Assembly: GCF_023101765.2 (NCBI RefSeq)
Contig: NC_064238.1
Coordinates: 5,082,001 to 5,146,000 of the forward strand
Reading direction: 5' to 3'
Source: Spodoptera frugiperda
Lineage: Eukaryota; Arthropoda; Insecta; Lepidoptera; Noctuidae
Length of the DNA: 64,000 bases
The notes beneath the pieces are model-generated. The model was not told the origin of the DNA, made no database searches, and saw only the letters and a list, made by a program, of their open reading frames with translations. The translations under genes and the position numbers were made by a program. Each line of letters begins with the position of its first letter. Position 1 is the first letter of the stretch. Positions 48,601 through 60,578 of the stretch are shown here, piece after piece.

Positions 48601-51600
48601 GGTCGAGTTGTTTTAAGACAATTTGAAGCTAAATACGCGTGAGCCATTTATGTCCGTAACGATCTGACGTACATACCTACACTATCAAGCTGTTTTCCTT
48701 GTATATCAGCAGAATTCTAATGCAATAACGTGATTCTCATGATGAACTTCATACGTTCAACGGTTTCCTGTTGTGCTTCTTGTATAAATAATTTCGTTCT
48801 GTTACGAATCATGGTTTCTATAGTTCTATCGACGCTATTAAGTTATCAACTCGGAAACAAAGAAATTATTTTACATAATGAGAGCCTTATTGCGATTTCA
48901 CGGTCGCTTATAAGTATTTGGACACAATTATTGAAGCATGTTTTGGGTAACTCGTACCTGCTTATTAAATTACAATTGTAATAATATCAAGCAATCACGC
49001 CGTAACTATGTTAAGCATTAATAACCTTAACACATTTTGCGGCTTGCACCATTACGACTCGTGTTCCTAGTAATTATCGGTACATTAATCATCGACAAAA
49101 TATTATTCTAAAATGATTAATTATGGGTTGTTCAAACTATTACGCTCCACTGTTACAATTGCAAGCATAACAATAACTAAGCCTTCGATGGTACTTATGC
49201 CGATCTAATTATATTTAATTAATGTAAGTGTTGCTTCCTTTTATTTAAATTTAACGGGTTTCGATTTTATTACTACTCTGTTATAAAGCAATGATTATTG
49301 TGGTAGCTACTTGCAACGGTGCAAATCAACTTTTTGTTACAAGATTTCTCAACGCATTATGACTTATGACCATCCAAAATGACTTAAGTTGAAAAATTAC
49401 ATCTGAATTATAATTTACAATCTTCAGATAATTTCGACGTGATCGTGGCCTTTATGCCGTGCACATAATATTCAAAATATAACATGATAAATTATTAGTA
49501 GGCACACGGGCATGAACATACAAAGGCACACATATAGAGGCGGCAGTAAAACTTGCCTGGGGCATTAATAAAAACTAGCGAGGCAGCGGGGCGGACTAGT
49601 ATGACCTTGCGGCCGGGGTTATCGGACGCTGTTAGCATTTAACGCATTATAAAACGTAAGACAGCTATGAAGAACCGCTCCGGACGGAGAGCACATAAAA
49701 TTCCGTTGAAGCCTTTTTTCCATAAGCATAAGTACCGATAGCACACGGTACGTAGCTGTGCTCGCGCCTGCCGCGGTGAAGAATCGGTTAAAAGGTCGGC
49801 CCGAAGGACATTTTTTTGTTTTGAATTATTTATAGTGGGTGCGACCGCATGTGGACCGTTCGGACCATATGTAAGCGTGTAACACACTTACAAATCTGCA
49901 AGCACTCGGATGTCTGATACTCAAGCATTCATGATTTAGGAGCCTTCACAGCTGCAAGCGAGTTAACGGCCGTCGCTCTTGAACATTATTTCTCGTAAAC
50001 ATTCACGTGTTATGCTGACATTGAAGGAAGGAAGAAAAGGTTGTTAAAGTAACGCGATTGTTTTCCCGCACAGCCTTTGTTCCGTTCACACATGCGTTAT
50101 CTAGCCGTGAATTGGTACAGTCTAATTCGAATACCTACCTACCCACGCTCGGTACGCCTACAAAATGTAATTATTTAACCTTCCGTATATTTTTCAATAG
50201 CACTTTTGATACACAAAAAACCGATTCTAATACTTCGTCTCTCAGACCAAACGGTCGCAAAAACTGTTCAACGCTTTATTATTATTTTGATCACGGCGTG
50301 AATCACAACCAGATTTGGTGAGGGTTAATGACCCAAATATGTTTAGCGAAGTGTTCAAGGCTAGAGTCAACTAATTCGACTAGCTAATAGAAAAAATCCG
50401 GTATCTTAGAGGGCGATCGGTTAACTTGTTTTCGCATGTCCTCTGTATCAGCAGCAACTTCTACTTTATTACTAGTTTGTCCGTTAAAACAATTACCGTT
50501 ATTCAATTTTGAATTTTTAAAGGGAATGACAAACAAATGTGCTTCGTTAAAATACTGGCATTGGTTCAAAATACGATGTGTTATCCAATGCTGAAAATGA
50601 AAAAATTAGGAGTCAACATTGGACAGTCAAATAGGTCAAGTGATCCTTGAATTAAAATGCTTGGCATAATGTAGACACATAATAAGGCAATCAGAATTTT
50701 GGAGGCGTGTTTTTGGATGGTCATTCGTACATATTGAGAACCCCAGCAAATGTCCCCTAATGTTTGTTTAGTCTCAAAACTTGTTGTAAATGTCACTTTG
50801 GCTTTGGTACATATTACGTGTTCGTGAGGACATGTGTTGTGTAGTGGGTACTAGATCGTGGGCGGTCTCCAGCAAATTGCTCCAAAACACACGAAATGAT
50901 TATCTTTTATTGCGCATGACACAACAATGGAGGAGATGACCTTACGATCGAGATTTAAGCCGTGCTTACCGCTTGCTATTTATTTTACTTATATTTTTAA
51001 CGACATATTTTTCTTGTGTTCTATTTACACACATACACAGAAATTATTTCTTTGCTCTAAAGTATTTGAGTGACGTTTCAATAGAATGTTTAAAATTTTA
51101 GAGTAACCCGATATTTTAAGGTTGTGATAAAAGTGACAGTTGCTCTAGGTGGTCGTAAATGTTCGAGATAAATGGGCGGTGGCTTCGATGACAAAGTGTA
51201 TTTTATCGAAAGTTCCATATGGGTTCTACCATAAAGTTATATCTATTTCCATTATGACTATCTTATGTTTTGACAGGAATTGATTTTATGCTCTTGTGTG
51301 ACTCTGCTGTAAAGGAAAACTGAAAATGTGATTTCTATCATCTTTGTGGCATTATTTTCCTCACGGATACATATAATTCCCACGTATGTTTACTGAGTTT
51401 TTTCGCACAAATCGCAAGTAATAAAAAAACGACATTAAGGTAAACTTGAATCTGTTAATAACGTAGTATGTTTAACAGGACAAACCGTTAAGGACCGGTG
51501 CAAGTTAGATTTATTTTCCACGTGTTCTAAGTTTACACAAGCTCTGCAACACTGCAAGTGGTTCGTTGAGAACATACACGGTATTTGCGCGTGCGCGGAC

Positions 51601-54600
51601 GAGACGGACGAAGCTACGTCACATGTCTGTATTTGTTGAAATTACCGTTTAACATGCGAATTGTTTATTAACATTAGTATGTATGTATTTTTGCAATATA
51701 GACAGAAGGCGGTTAGGTAGGCTTGAACAAGATTTCAGATTATTTGGTCTTAAAATATTACCTAACTCTAGACAGGCAAAGGCTTACTCAATTTCTGATC
51801 ACAAGCACGCTTCGATTGTGGTTTCACGACCACAAAGTTGATTATTTTTTATGTTTTAATCACTCGGAAGATTGGCATTGAAACCATTAAACTAGTCTGG
51901 GAAGGCATTTTCTTAAGTCCTATATTATTAACAGCTCAATAATAGTGATTGCAATTTTTCTAAATGTTACTCTATCGTAATTAGACTCCCGTTATCGTCT
52001 CTAGAGCGCATAAAATCGGAGAACTGCTCTGCGGTTTATCTTTGACGGCGTTCTCATAGAATTTTATAATATCAATCACGCGAACATTGACGGCGAGTTT
52101 TATTGTTTCCGCAATATAGGAGATTGGACACAGGCTGCGGTCGTCCACACCCCGTATACACCGTGAAGCCAGACACATTTGGAGAATGCTTTTTGTGGCT
52201 AGAAATTGGATGAGCAAAAAACAACTTTGAGAATACCCTTAGGACCTTTCGCCAGACGTTCAGTAGTAGGATAAAATAGTACTGATAAGATGACTAATGC
52301 ACTACAACCCACTATTTCCTAGATCTGGTATGATTCATACGATAGTTACTTAAGAAAAGCGATGACTGATTCTTAGCGACCTTTTTACAAAACTACAAAG
52401 TTTCGCAAATATTACATTCATACTCGTATTACCATTTTCAATTGAATATTATTTTAATTAAAGAGCCCGCATTTCCAGCATGTTTTTCTTGAAACATTAT
52501 AAAAACAACACACCATACCACTTGTACATAAGAAAAGCAGATGTATCTACAAAATGGGAGTAAGAAACAGGTTAATTCGCAATTAAAATAGCCCGTATCC
52601 ATCACGTATCACCATGGATGTCAGCCATGTGGGACCGTTCCTAGAACAACTGGCTACTCACGTGTGTAACATCTTTGGGAAAAAAATGAAGAAAAAATAT
52701 GGCGAGCCCTTGAGTAACCGTCACTTAAGTGAGCCGTCGGATGTTGACTCTTTACGTCTTTAAGTCAATTTCCTTGTAGTACGTACTCGTTTGTACTCCG
52801 TTCTCAAGCTTTGTGTTTCGAAATAAGAAATGCGTTGGAGCGTATTTAAAGAAGGCTTAAGCTTAAAGGAAGCCTTATAAGGGACCCTGCCTTGACCGAC
52901 ATAATAAGAGGTCTAGGCTATGATGTGTGCCCGGTTTTTGAGATTAAGTTATGGGCTTACTTCCAAAATTAATTAAAGGATAACCTCGCTCAAGTTTGTG
53001 GGAGTTCAGTTAGTTTAGTTTACTCTCGGTTACACTTCGTTGTAGGCAATCCTACACCAGTATAATCATGACACATTTTCTATAGAAATGTCCAGTAACG
53101 CTTGACCTGCATCAACCTAGGGGGCACGACACGACTTTGGCAAAAACCAATCAAGTTGTCACAAAAACTTCAGTTGAATCTAAATATATCTGCGAGTAAA
53201 CAGCATTACTGACGATTGAAACGCCATTAATAACAATTATACCGGCAAAAGTCATTCCAAGAACAGATTCTGTGCGCCTATTCTGAATGTAATCGCTTTT
53301 TTATGATCGCCAATCTTTAAAAAGGCAAAACCTTAAAAAGGTAGCTGGAGTACAATGGGTAAGGATACAATAGCCACGGCCACATGGCGAAATACGTTTC
53401 TTCTTTTTTGGTAACTCGTAAAGATGCAGATTTACTGTTCACATATCGACGCTGGAAAGGCAAAATGTATTAAGCGCCACTTTGGTCGAAAATGAGTTAT
53501 ATATACCGTTGGAATCGCCTGATTTTTCTCTTTCGAATGGTCTATGTCTCGCCTTAATTTGAGCACTTTGATGGCGGTTAATACACCGGTGATTTTAGAC
53601 TTTTTCGTATATTTTTTTGTTTTAAATCCATTCATTTTTTTACTTTGGCTCATAAAGCGTACATGATAGTAACAAACTACTGATAAGTCATTTATACCTG
53701 CTTAAGTTTACAACTAGATTGGTTTTAAATCTCTTTACCTTTCCATTTTTCTAAAAAGTAACGCAATAAAACATTTTACAGATTGGCAATTATTATAAAA
53801 TCTAAACATAAGTCAATTTACTTGTAAATAAAATATATGTTTTTTGCGTTTAAAACATTTTACTTTTCTGCATGTTACAATTATTTGGACGTTAAAACAA
53901 TTTTATCCAAAACATTTTATTACTAAAATGGTTGATAATACAATTTTACCTGAAGCTATTCTAATGTGTTTGTAGCACTTAAATTAATTTACCTAATGTA
54001 AAATTAATTGCATTTGTGAGTTAACCCTCCCAAAAAAGATTGATAAATACTAAACTATGGTGGTTAGACGGTAGTTCAAGACTGTCATTCACCGAGACCG
54101 CGGCTGTTAATCAGGGCCGAGAGCGTTGCGCGGGCGCTTCAGTCACCCATGCGCTGTCGACGAGGGAGTTCACGCTCGCAGTCGCAATACACTGTTCGTA
54201 AATATGAGGAGTACCTTAGTTTGCAAACGTGTAATGCCAAAAAGAATTTACCAGATACTGATATAGAAGATGTTGATATAAGAAGAAGATTTTTAATTTT
54301 CCAAAATGTGATTATTTTTTATTATTATATCGTCACGCTCTTTATCCCCGAAGGGATAGGCAGCGGTGCACATTATGCCATGTAACGCCACTGTATAATG
54401 TACACCCACTTTTCACAATTTATGTTGTAAGTCCCATGTAATAGGTAAGCCTATTGCCATACATCGGACACATTTCTAGATTCCATGCTATTACTGAGAA
54501 ATTTTCGAAAAACCGAAAAAAGCCCAGCAATAATTCGCCCAACCCGGGTATTGCCCTTGCCCAGTAATCGCACTTGCAACCACTCGGCCAAGGAGGCAGT

Positions 54601-57600
54601 CATTATTTCAATATAAGATTAAGTGAGATTATATTTTACACTTATAAGATTAATACTGATACAAAAGATGTTGATGAAGTTTCATGTTATCTATGTCTTG
54701 AATATGTTTCCAAAGTCTGATTGTTTTTCATTTTGTATTTGATTAGTATAAGTCTAAGTACAAGTGTACCTATTAACTTGTGATATCTGATCTCTACTAG
54801 GTATACTTAAAAGTATTGCCTTTCCATGTTCCGTACCAAAATGGCAAAACTGTTGGGCCTACATAGTTGAAACTTTGTAGGTTGATGTATTCTGGTAACC
54901 GCTATTTGGATTTCGAATAACAATTAATAAATTAAAAGGGGCACCCCATACATGGAACTGATTCAAAAAGTTTTAACCTATTCGTGATGGGTGTCTATCG
55001 ATAATACTTTAAAAAAGACATTAAGGTTCCTAAAACCATTTTTCGTTAAAATCAATTGTTTGAAAAATAGACGTTTCCAAAGTAGAAAAATGAGTGTCCC
55101 CCTCTCTAACATTTAAAATATGGGAGGGACAAAACTAAAAAAAAAAAAAATATATGCTGAAACTTTCAAAGAAAATTGGTTTGAACGAGATATCATTATT
55201 ACTTTTTCAGAAATAATACTAATAGAACTCGTCCGTGAACGGTGGCGGTGTGTCCTGTATGGGCTGAGCACCGCCAAGTCCTCAGGGATGTGGTCGGCGA
55301 CGGTGACCTCTCGCGCCCGTCACTGGTTCAGGCCATGGTGCGGAGCGAGGGGGACTGGGATGCCGTCTCCACCTTTTGCGAAGCAGTCATGCTAGCTACG
55401 GAGAAGGCGAGGCGCGTGAGAGAACAAACCTCCTCACGTCCCAGCCGTCGCGTGAGACACTCCGGGCGTCGGGGATCGCGGGACGATCTCCGGCCACCGT
55501 AAGTGCGGGTCTGCGGACGGCGAGCAAGGGCAGCTCGCCGCCCGACCAGAACCAGACCCGTGCGTGCGGATCGGATCATCTTGAACTTCTGGGCGTAACT
55601 TTATCGCTTACACTAAACTTCGGCTCTTATATAGAGTCGAAGGCGCATCTGGCTGGTAGAAAGTTGGGTATCCTCTGGTGGGTGAGACGGTACTTCACAC
55701 CGAAACAACTGCTGAGTCTGTACCAAGCGCAGGTTCGGTCATGTATGGATTACTGTTCTCACCTTTGGGACGGCTCGGCTAAATGCCAGATCAAAGCGCT
55801 AGAAAACATCGAAAAGCGTGCCAAGAAGCTCATCAATGATGATGCGCTTGTAGAGGCCCGGCTTCAAAGCCTTGAACACAGGCGCAAGGTTGCAAGCCTT
55901 TCCGTTTTTTACCAGATACATTTCAGAGAGTGTGTGCGAGAATTGCACAACTTGATTCCCCCAAGTACTTTCCATCATCGAACCACAAGACAATCGGCGA
56001 GGCGTCACCGTTTCATGGTAGATATCCCACCCACTCGCACGAAGCGCTTCACTCCAAGCTTCCATGTGCGAACTGTTAGAGAGTGGGATTCTTTGCCGGA
56101 GTCTGTGTTTCCTGATGGGTATAACCTGGGTGTTTTCAAGGCCCGAGTGAATAGGTTGGTTATGGACAGACGTGCTCCATCGTAGGCCGCGTCATCACTT
56201 ACCACCAGGCAAGATAGCGGCTAAACGTCGACCCATCAAACGTAATAAAAAAGTGCATTTTCAAAAAACGCAAATATAACTTTGTCGTTCATACAAACAG
56301 TATGTATAACGAAGTTATTTTATAACTTTTATATTATGCCATCTACTTGCTGCTACGGAACCCCTCATGGGCGAGTCTGACTCGCACTTGGCCGGTTTTT
56401 TAAGACTGATTGATCTCAGAAGTAAGTCGTTTATATTTTTTCTTCATTTTGCGATGAAAAGTCCTTTTAAAAATTTTTTTTGCGTTATTTAGTTTTACCC
56501 GTAACTTCCATTATTCATTAATATGGTGAGATAATACTTAAAGCCCAGCGAAAACTTTAGCTTAATGCAAGATAAGACATTTTAGTTTTCATGGTCTGAC
56601 TTGACCGGGCCTGATAAAACATTTTACTTAGACGTGTTAGTATGCTGTACAGAATATAACACATTTTATCTAGCTCATTTATGCAGCTTTTTGTTCGTTA
56701 AAACATGTTTTACCTGGACACGGTGAGTACGGTCAACTGACTTAAGTCAATTTTACCTAACCAAGATTATGGCCTGCATTGTATTAACTCCAAAATCTTG
56801 GACACGAAGACACTTACATTATTTTCTATTATTACATTTCATAGTAAACGTTATTCGTAATAACTATTTTGAGTTTCAATGAAAAAGCTCCAGTAATTAA
56901 TTAGTTATGATTTTTTTGCAAAATTTGAAACTTCAAATCGCTCTACTGAACAATTCACATAATGGCGGTTAATACATTTTGCCTTTCCAGCGTCGATATA
57001 TTATGGCAACACGCGATAAGCAAGCAAGCGTACACTTTTGTTTCGGCTGTCCATCTTCTTTGCATTGAATTAGTAGAACCGTGACTGCTATTAAAGTTAA
57101 CGTTTTTTAACAGATACATAGACATTTTATCATTGTACAACAATTTACTGTTCGTATAGAAACTATCGAGTAGATGCAATATCATGATTTCTATCAATAA
57201 ATCTTCTGAAGTAAAATTGGTAGCAATGCGAGTCGTGATCTCGAATACAATAGTTTTATTAAGAACAATGTGTATTTTAAGAGTACAGTTGGGTGCATCT
57301 GTACAGGTCCCTTGGCCTTAATGCGAGCGTCAACAGTATAATGTTAATTGATGCTCACGATTCTGAGGCTGTTTAATTAAACGTACTATGTGTATTTGTG
57401 TACCTGATTATTATATTACAGATTGCAGTATTTTAGTATATGTCGTGGTAAATGTTGAATATTAAATCCTTTTTTCATTCATGTTTCAACTCTTATTGAT
57501 GATAGATGTAAACTAGTTCCATTAGACTTGTTTTTACCCCTGAAGCTGTTAATAACTCGGTATAACTTAATTTATCATTTGTTCATTAGTAATACTCTCC

Positions 57601-60578
57601 CTAGTAGATTAATTTGTTTCTCATAATTGAGTTTGCTGTGCGCGTCAGTGTGTGTTTGCGCGTAGTACATTGACGTCTTTCTACTCAGATCGAATTGGCA
57701 CACGGTACGCCGGCAAACCGCAGGGTCATTCTTAATTATTCACGTGACTGCAGTATGTAACGTCACACCTTATTATCGTCTAACATCGATAAAATATTAC
57801 TTACTTAATAAAATTACAATTGCGTAAAAATTGCAATAAAATTTCAACATCGTTTGAGCAAATTGCTAATATCACGTTAATTAAATACTTCTGTTGTTCT
57901 ATAATGTCTTAAGAATGTGGGAATTGCATAATTCATTAGGTTTTTTTTGGTAACGGGTATTGTTAATGACCGCGGAAGGTCGGCAAGTTAACCGTACGGT
58001 TCTCACGGCGCTGCACAGCAGGGTGGGGGCGGAGGACACTCTGTAATGGGGCATATTTATAACAAAAATATTCTAATTAATAAAAAGATCCCCTCTAGTA
58101 GATAAATTCAATTTAATATTAAAATGGATTCAGGATGACAACTAAGCAGTTCGTTGAAGTCTTTTGTACTGAGCGGTCGTCGTAGGGCTACGTAGCCTTT
58201 GAATAAATAACTATCGTTCCACGTGGAACTAATTGTTATTATATTTTAGTAACATGATTATTACGGCATTTTATGTTTATATTAAATTAATACATTTATT
58301 AAACAAGAGTGAGGTTTGAAGTTATTACTTTTACTAGTAACTTTAAATAAGAAATGAAAATTATAGCTACACATATAATTATACTGGACATTTAAATGGA
58401 TATAAAGCAATAAAAAGGCAATGAATAAATGTCAATAGTTATCGCTACCGAAGTACCGGCCCCAGTTGCTCCCCATCTTATTTATAGTGCACTTTGCCGC
58501 AGGTTGGGGTCGTGTGACCTTCGGGCCGACTCATCCGTGCCCTTTTACCCACAGGTGCCAACACACCTGTAATTACTTTATCCGTACTCTATTTTTAAAG
58601 TATATAAATTTAAATTTACCTACTAAACGTACATGCGGGCTTAACGGTAAACGTTGACTCACTGTTTTCGACTTAGACAGTAAAATTGTTTATATGTCTG
58701 ACATGTTCAGCAAGTTCTGTTATATAGAATTTATTGACAACCAATTTGTGACGTCAACTTTGCAATTATGACGAAACGATTCCTTGTAAAAAAAACAGAA
58801 AATAACATGGGTGGAAAGGAAAATATTATTGTAATTGAATAAATGACAAACTAAATGTTTCAAGGAAAGCCTGATGAGTTTTCTGATAAATAATAATAGT
58901 GAGAAATTAATAGGTCATTTAAAAATGCTTTATAAATGGCACAACCAAAAAAAAAACATTACCAAAATTGCAGAAAACAATGTAATCATTTGGTAATTGA
59001 ACAGAGAAGCGAAATTTATGCAAATACGGGACACATACGTCACACAAGTTAATTATATTGAAATGACAGTCGAGATTGCGGTGACTAACCTAAATACAAA
59101 GCGAGCGGCGATGGCTGGCGGCCGGAAGTCGCGCCATTGTCCCGCAACCATTGACACCTCGGTACCTATCATCCGGTCAATTCCCGTACCGTGTGTAGCT
59201 CTCCATTAGATACAAAAAAAGAGCCGAACCATTGGTAGTGCTAACATCCCAAATTTTTTGTCCTAACTGTACTTAAAGCTCAATTATCGTCGTATTACAT
59301 AACCGTGAGTTGCAATGAATTGCTTGGTGTGATCAAGTAACATTAATTTTGTCTTTGAACATACAACAAAGGTAAAACAAGAAGTGAACGATCATAAAAA
59401 GACGATGAGAATAAAGTCGTTCGCAATGACATTAATGGCTTTGGAAAATGTTGAGCCATAAATCGAGTATACAAACACAATTATGAAATAAAAAGGAGTG
59501 GAAGACCCAGTCCTGTCTAGCCTGACTTCCCTGGAACTATTCCAAACAAAGTACTGCAATTTGAATAACTTATTCCAAGTACCTTATGTTGAAACATTTG
59601 AATTCAAGTCACAGACAACCTGAGGATAACATCAATAGTAGCCAAAAGAATTTATCGACGATCATCACAAACTCATTCAAGATAAAAGACTCAAATCAAA
59701 TTTCAAGAAGGAAACATCGACATTTTTTAACACATCTATAAGAGTAAACAATTCGTGGAAAAACGCAAAAACACGACAGTTATATATCAGTGATTCACGC
59801 ATTGTAGGTACATTACCTGGGACCGTTAAAAGTGCAGTGACAGTGACGGACTACCGATTACGTTTTTGTTTATCATAATCTACTAAACTACACATTAAGG
59901 ATTATCTTCCCTTTAGTAACCAAACCTGTTTAGTTATTTAAAGAATTTTGCCTCTTAAAGTTTCATCGTAAATCGACCTAACCAATCTCACTGTTCTGAA
60001 GAAATACTTTCAACAAGTTGTTCCCAGAATAACATTAAGCAGAAGAAAAGTATGTCGCTCAATTTGACAAAACCAACGATAGATTAGGATCACGCAAGAC
60101 ACACAAATGATCGCAGGTAACATTTGTTGGCGAAGCGGAGCCGAGAACTGGATTCTGTTCAAGTGTGAGTATCTTTTTTTTGGGCGAGCAAGTGGCCGTT
60201 AAGAAGGAAATGATAAATAAAAATAAAAGCTTTGATCAGAACAGCAACGATGACGACTTAAACATGAATATAAGACTAATGGAAATGATGAAATTAATAA
60301 CAGAGAGAAGAAATTTTATGTTACTATAGAAAAATTAGATGATGATATAGATGCTACTAATAACAGAAGAAAGAAAACAAAGTTGTAGAAAGAACCCAAA
60401 CAAATGGACACTTACCGATACAATCCTTATCCTTCTTGGAGAGGAGTGCGATGGGGCCATCATCGAGGGGAGAGCCAGGGCACAGTGGGTCAGACTTGCT
60501 AGCGAGCAATTCCAGCCCCTCCTGCAACCCTAGTTGCTGCTCATGCAGCCGTTTCTTGATTAGGAAGATTTTCGGCAT
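42601..60578 (-). CDS. ovo: Transcription factor Ovo/Shavenbaby, C2H2 zinc-finger
   Basis: Regulator of epidermal differentiation (trichomes) and germline development. Four exons: 60578-60416, 45403-43698, 43391-42966, 42786-42601; phases close (GAT TGT ATC G|AA CGA GAT), 2481 nt, 826 aa. Exon 1 starts MPKIFLIKKRLHEQQ, the conserved Svb N-terminus; in Drosophila this region is the Ubr3-recognised degron controlled by Pri/Tal peptides. Exon 2 holds Ser/Pro, Gly/Ser-rich (SGGGGTAPSSGGGGA), acidic and Gln-rich (QMQQLQIHVQLQQRQQ) segments. Exons 3-4 hold four fingers: CRVCSKNF..HMKCH, CTFCGKGF..HTRTH, CNLCEKSF..HCLKVH, CEECGHTT..HLKKQH. The family-specific block VHGVQHTYAYKERRTK is present. Intron 1 (45404-60415) is 15 kb. 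Germline-type shorter isoforms may start internally; not resolved here. Confidence 0.97.
47468..47573. mobile_element. MITE-like inverted-repeat element in ovo intron 1
   Basis: Imperfect arms of ~38 bp (left from 47471 ACTCAGAGTCATTTAATGG, right ending 47571) around a ~15-bp loop including CATACAAAATTGTT. Looks like a compact lepidopteran MITE. A single-arm relative is at 14541-14612. Confidence 0.75.
48000..53436. other. Ovo intron 1, left part without identified elements
   Basis: AT-rich with scattered moderately GC patches (e.g. 49540-49760, 51540-51640). No exon with matching phase-1 borders, no recognisable repeat. Any regulatory content cannot be told from sequence alone. Confidence 0.4.
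53680..53990 (+). repeat. Degenerate ~42-bp tandem repeat, left block
   Basis: A core resembling GATAAAACATTTTACCT recurs with its C at about 53689, 53731, 53772, 53814, 53856, 53898, 53941, 53983, i.e. every 41-43 bp. Sequence between cores is largely unique. The block ends ~65 bp before the GC-rich segment at 54054. Confidence 0.7.
54149..54304 (+). other. GC-rich segment followed by an open frame, possible first exon of the host element
   Basis: A GC-rich stretch with TCAGTC (54137-54142) precedes an ATG frame reading MRCRRGSSRSQSQ..YTVRKYEEYLSL..DTDIEDVDIRRRF, interrupted by the SINE. Not recognised as a known protein. It may be the 5' end of a gene carried by the composite element or a chance frame. 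Confidence 0.3.
54325..54605 (-). mobile_element. tRNA-derived SINE, nearly full length
   Basis: Read on the minus strand it begins GACTGCCTCCTTGGCCGAGT GGTTGC (Pol III A-box-like tRNA head), continues through GGGCAAGGGCAATACCCGG, and ends in CGGGGATAAAGAGCGTGACG plus an A/T tail. Flanks GTGATTATTTT and GTCATTATTTC may be a diverged target-site duplication. Fragments of the family are at 27411 and 32468. Confidence 0.75.
54820..55225 (+). mobile_element. Left part of a lepidopteran repeat split by LINE fragments
   Basis: Begins 'GTTCCGTACCAAAATGGCAA'. Its partner at 56225-56402 ends in the family's typical terminus. The two parts bracket the LINE fragments, which implies later insertion. Confidence 0.55.
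55240..55505 (+). pseudogene. R1-type LINE ORF2 C-terminal fragment
   Basis: Frame with CPVWAEHRQVLRDVVGDGDL and VQAMVRSEGDWDAV, FCEAVMLATEKARRVRE. This matches the Cys-containing C-terminal region of R1-clade retrotransposon polyproteins. Truncated at both ends; no reverse transcriptase core remains. Confidence 0.65.
55560..56225 (+). pseudogene. Jockey/CR1-type LINE ORF2 C-terminal fragment and 3' UTR
   Basis: Frame running to a stop at 56185 with LLGVTLSLTLNFGSYIESK, RYFTPKQLLSLYQAQVRSCM, DYCSHLWDGSAK, LHNLIPPSTFHHRTTR and VREWDSLPESVFPDGYN. These are hallmarks of the region downstream of the reverse transcriptase in Jockey/CR1-like elements. The 3' UTR has CCGCGTCATCACTTACCACC AGGCAAGAT. 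5'-truncated and fused to the R1-like fragment in one ORF. Confidence 0.8.
56225..56402 (+). mobile_element. Right part of the split lepidopteran repeat
   Basis: Ends in 'GGCGAGTCTGACTCGCACTT' GGCCGGTTTTTT, the standard end of a very common lepidopteran repeat. Continuation of 54820-55225. Confidence 0.65.
56570..56765 (+). repeat. Degenerate ~42-bp tandem repeat, right block
   Basis: The same core recurs with its C at 56578, 56620, 56662, 56704 and about 56748, in the same orientation as the left block. The two blocks probably formed one array before the nested insertions. Confidence 0.7.
58216..58229. promoter_or_regulatory. Perfect 14-bp palindrome with CACGTG E-box
   Basis: GTTCCACGTGGAAC in ovo intron 1. 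A symmetric bHLH-type site; function not shown. Confidence 0.4.

Larger units (their letters stand above)
53437..57002. mobile_element. Composite element with inverted ends, carrying nested insertions
   Basis: The sequence CGACGCTGGAAAGGCAAAAT with its flank (about 36 bp) occurs at ~53446-53481 and, reverse-complemented with about one mismatch, at ~56963-56998. Both outer edges are followed by ATAT, leaving a 2-4 bp target duplication possible. Between them: a ~42-bp periodic array on both sides, a SINE (54325-54605), another repeat (54820-55225 and 56225-56402), and LINE fragments (55240-56225). No transposase frame remains visible. Confidence 0.5.

Noticed and set aside
53680..53990. CRISPR-like array (short conserved core, unique spacers, constant period)
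   Set aside because: The genome is eukaryotic, the cores are degenerate rather than near-identical, and there are no cas genes.
55120..55395. ORF reading from the outer repeat into the LINE fragment
   Set aside because: Out of frame with the recognisable retrotransposon protein; chance frame over an insertion junction.
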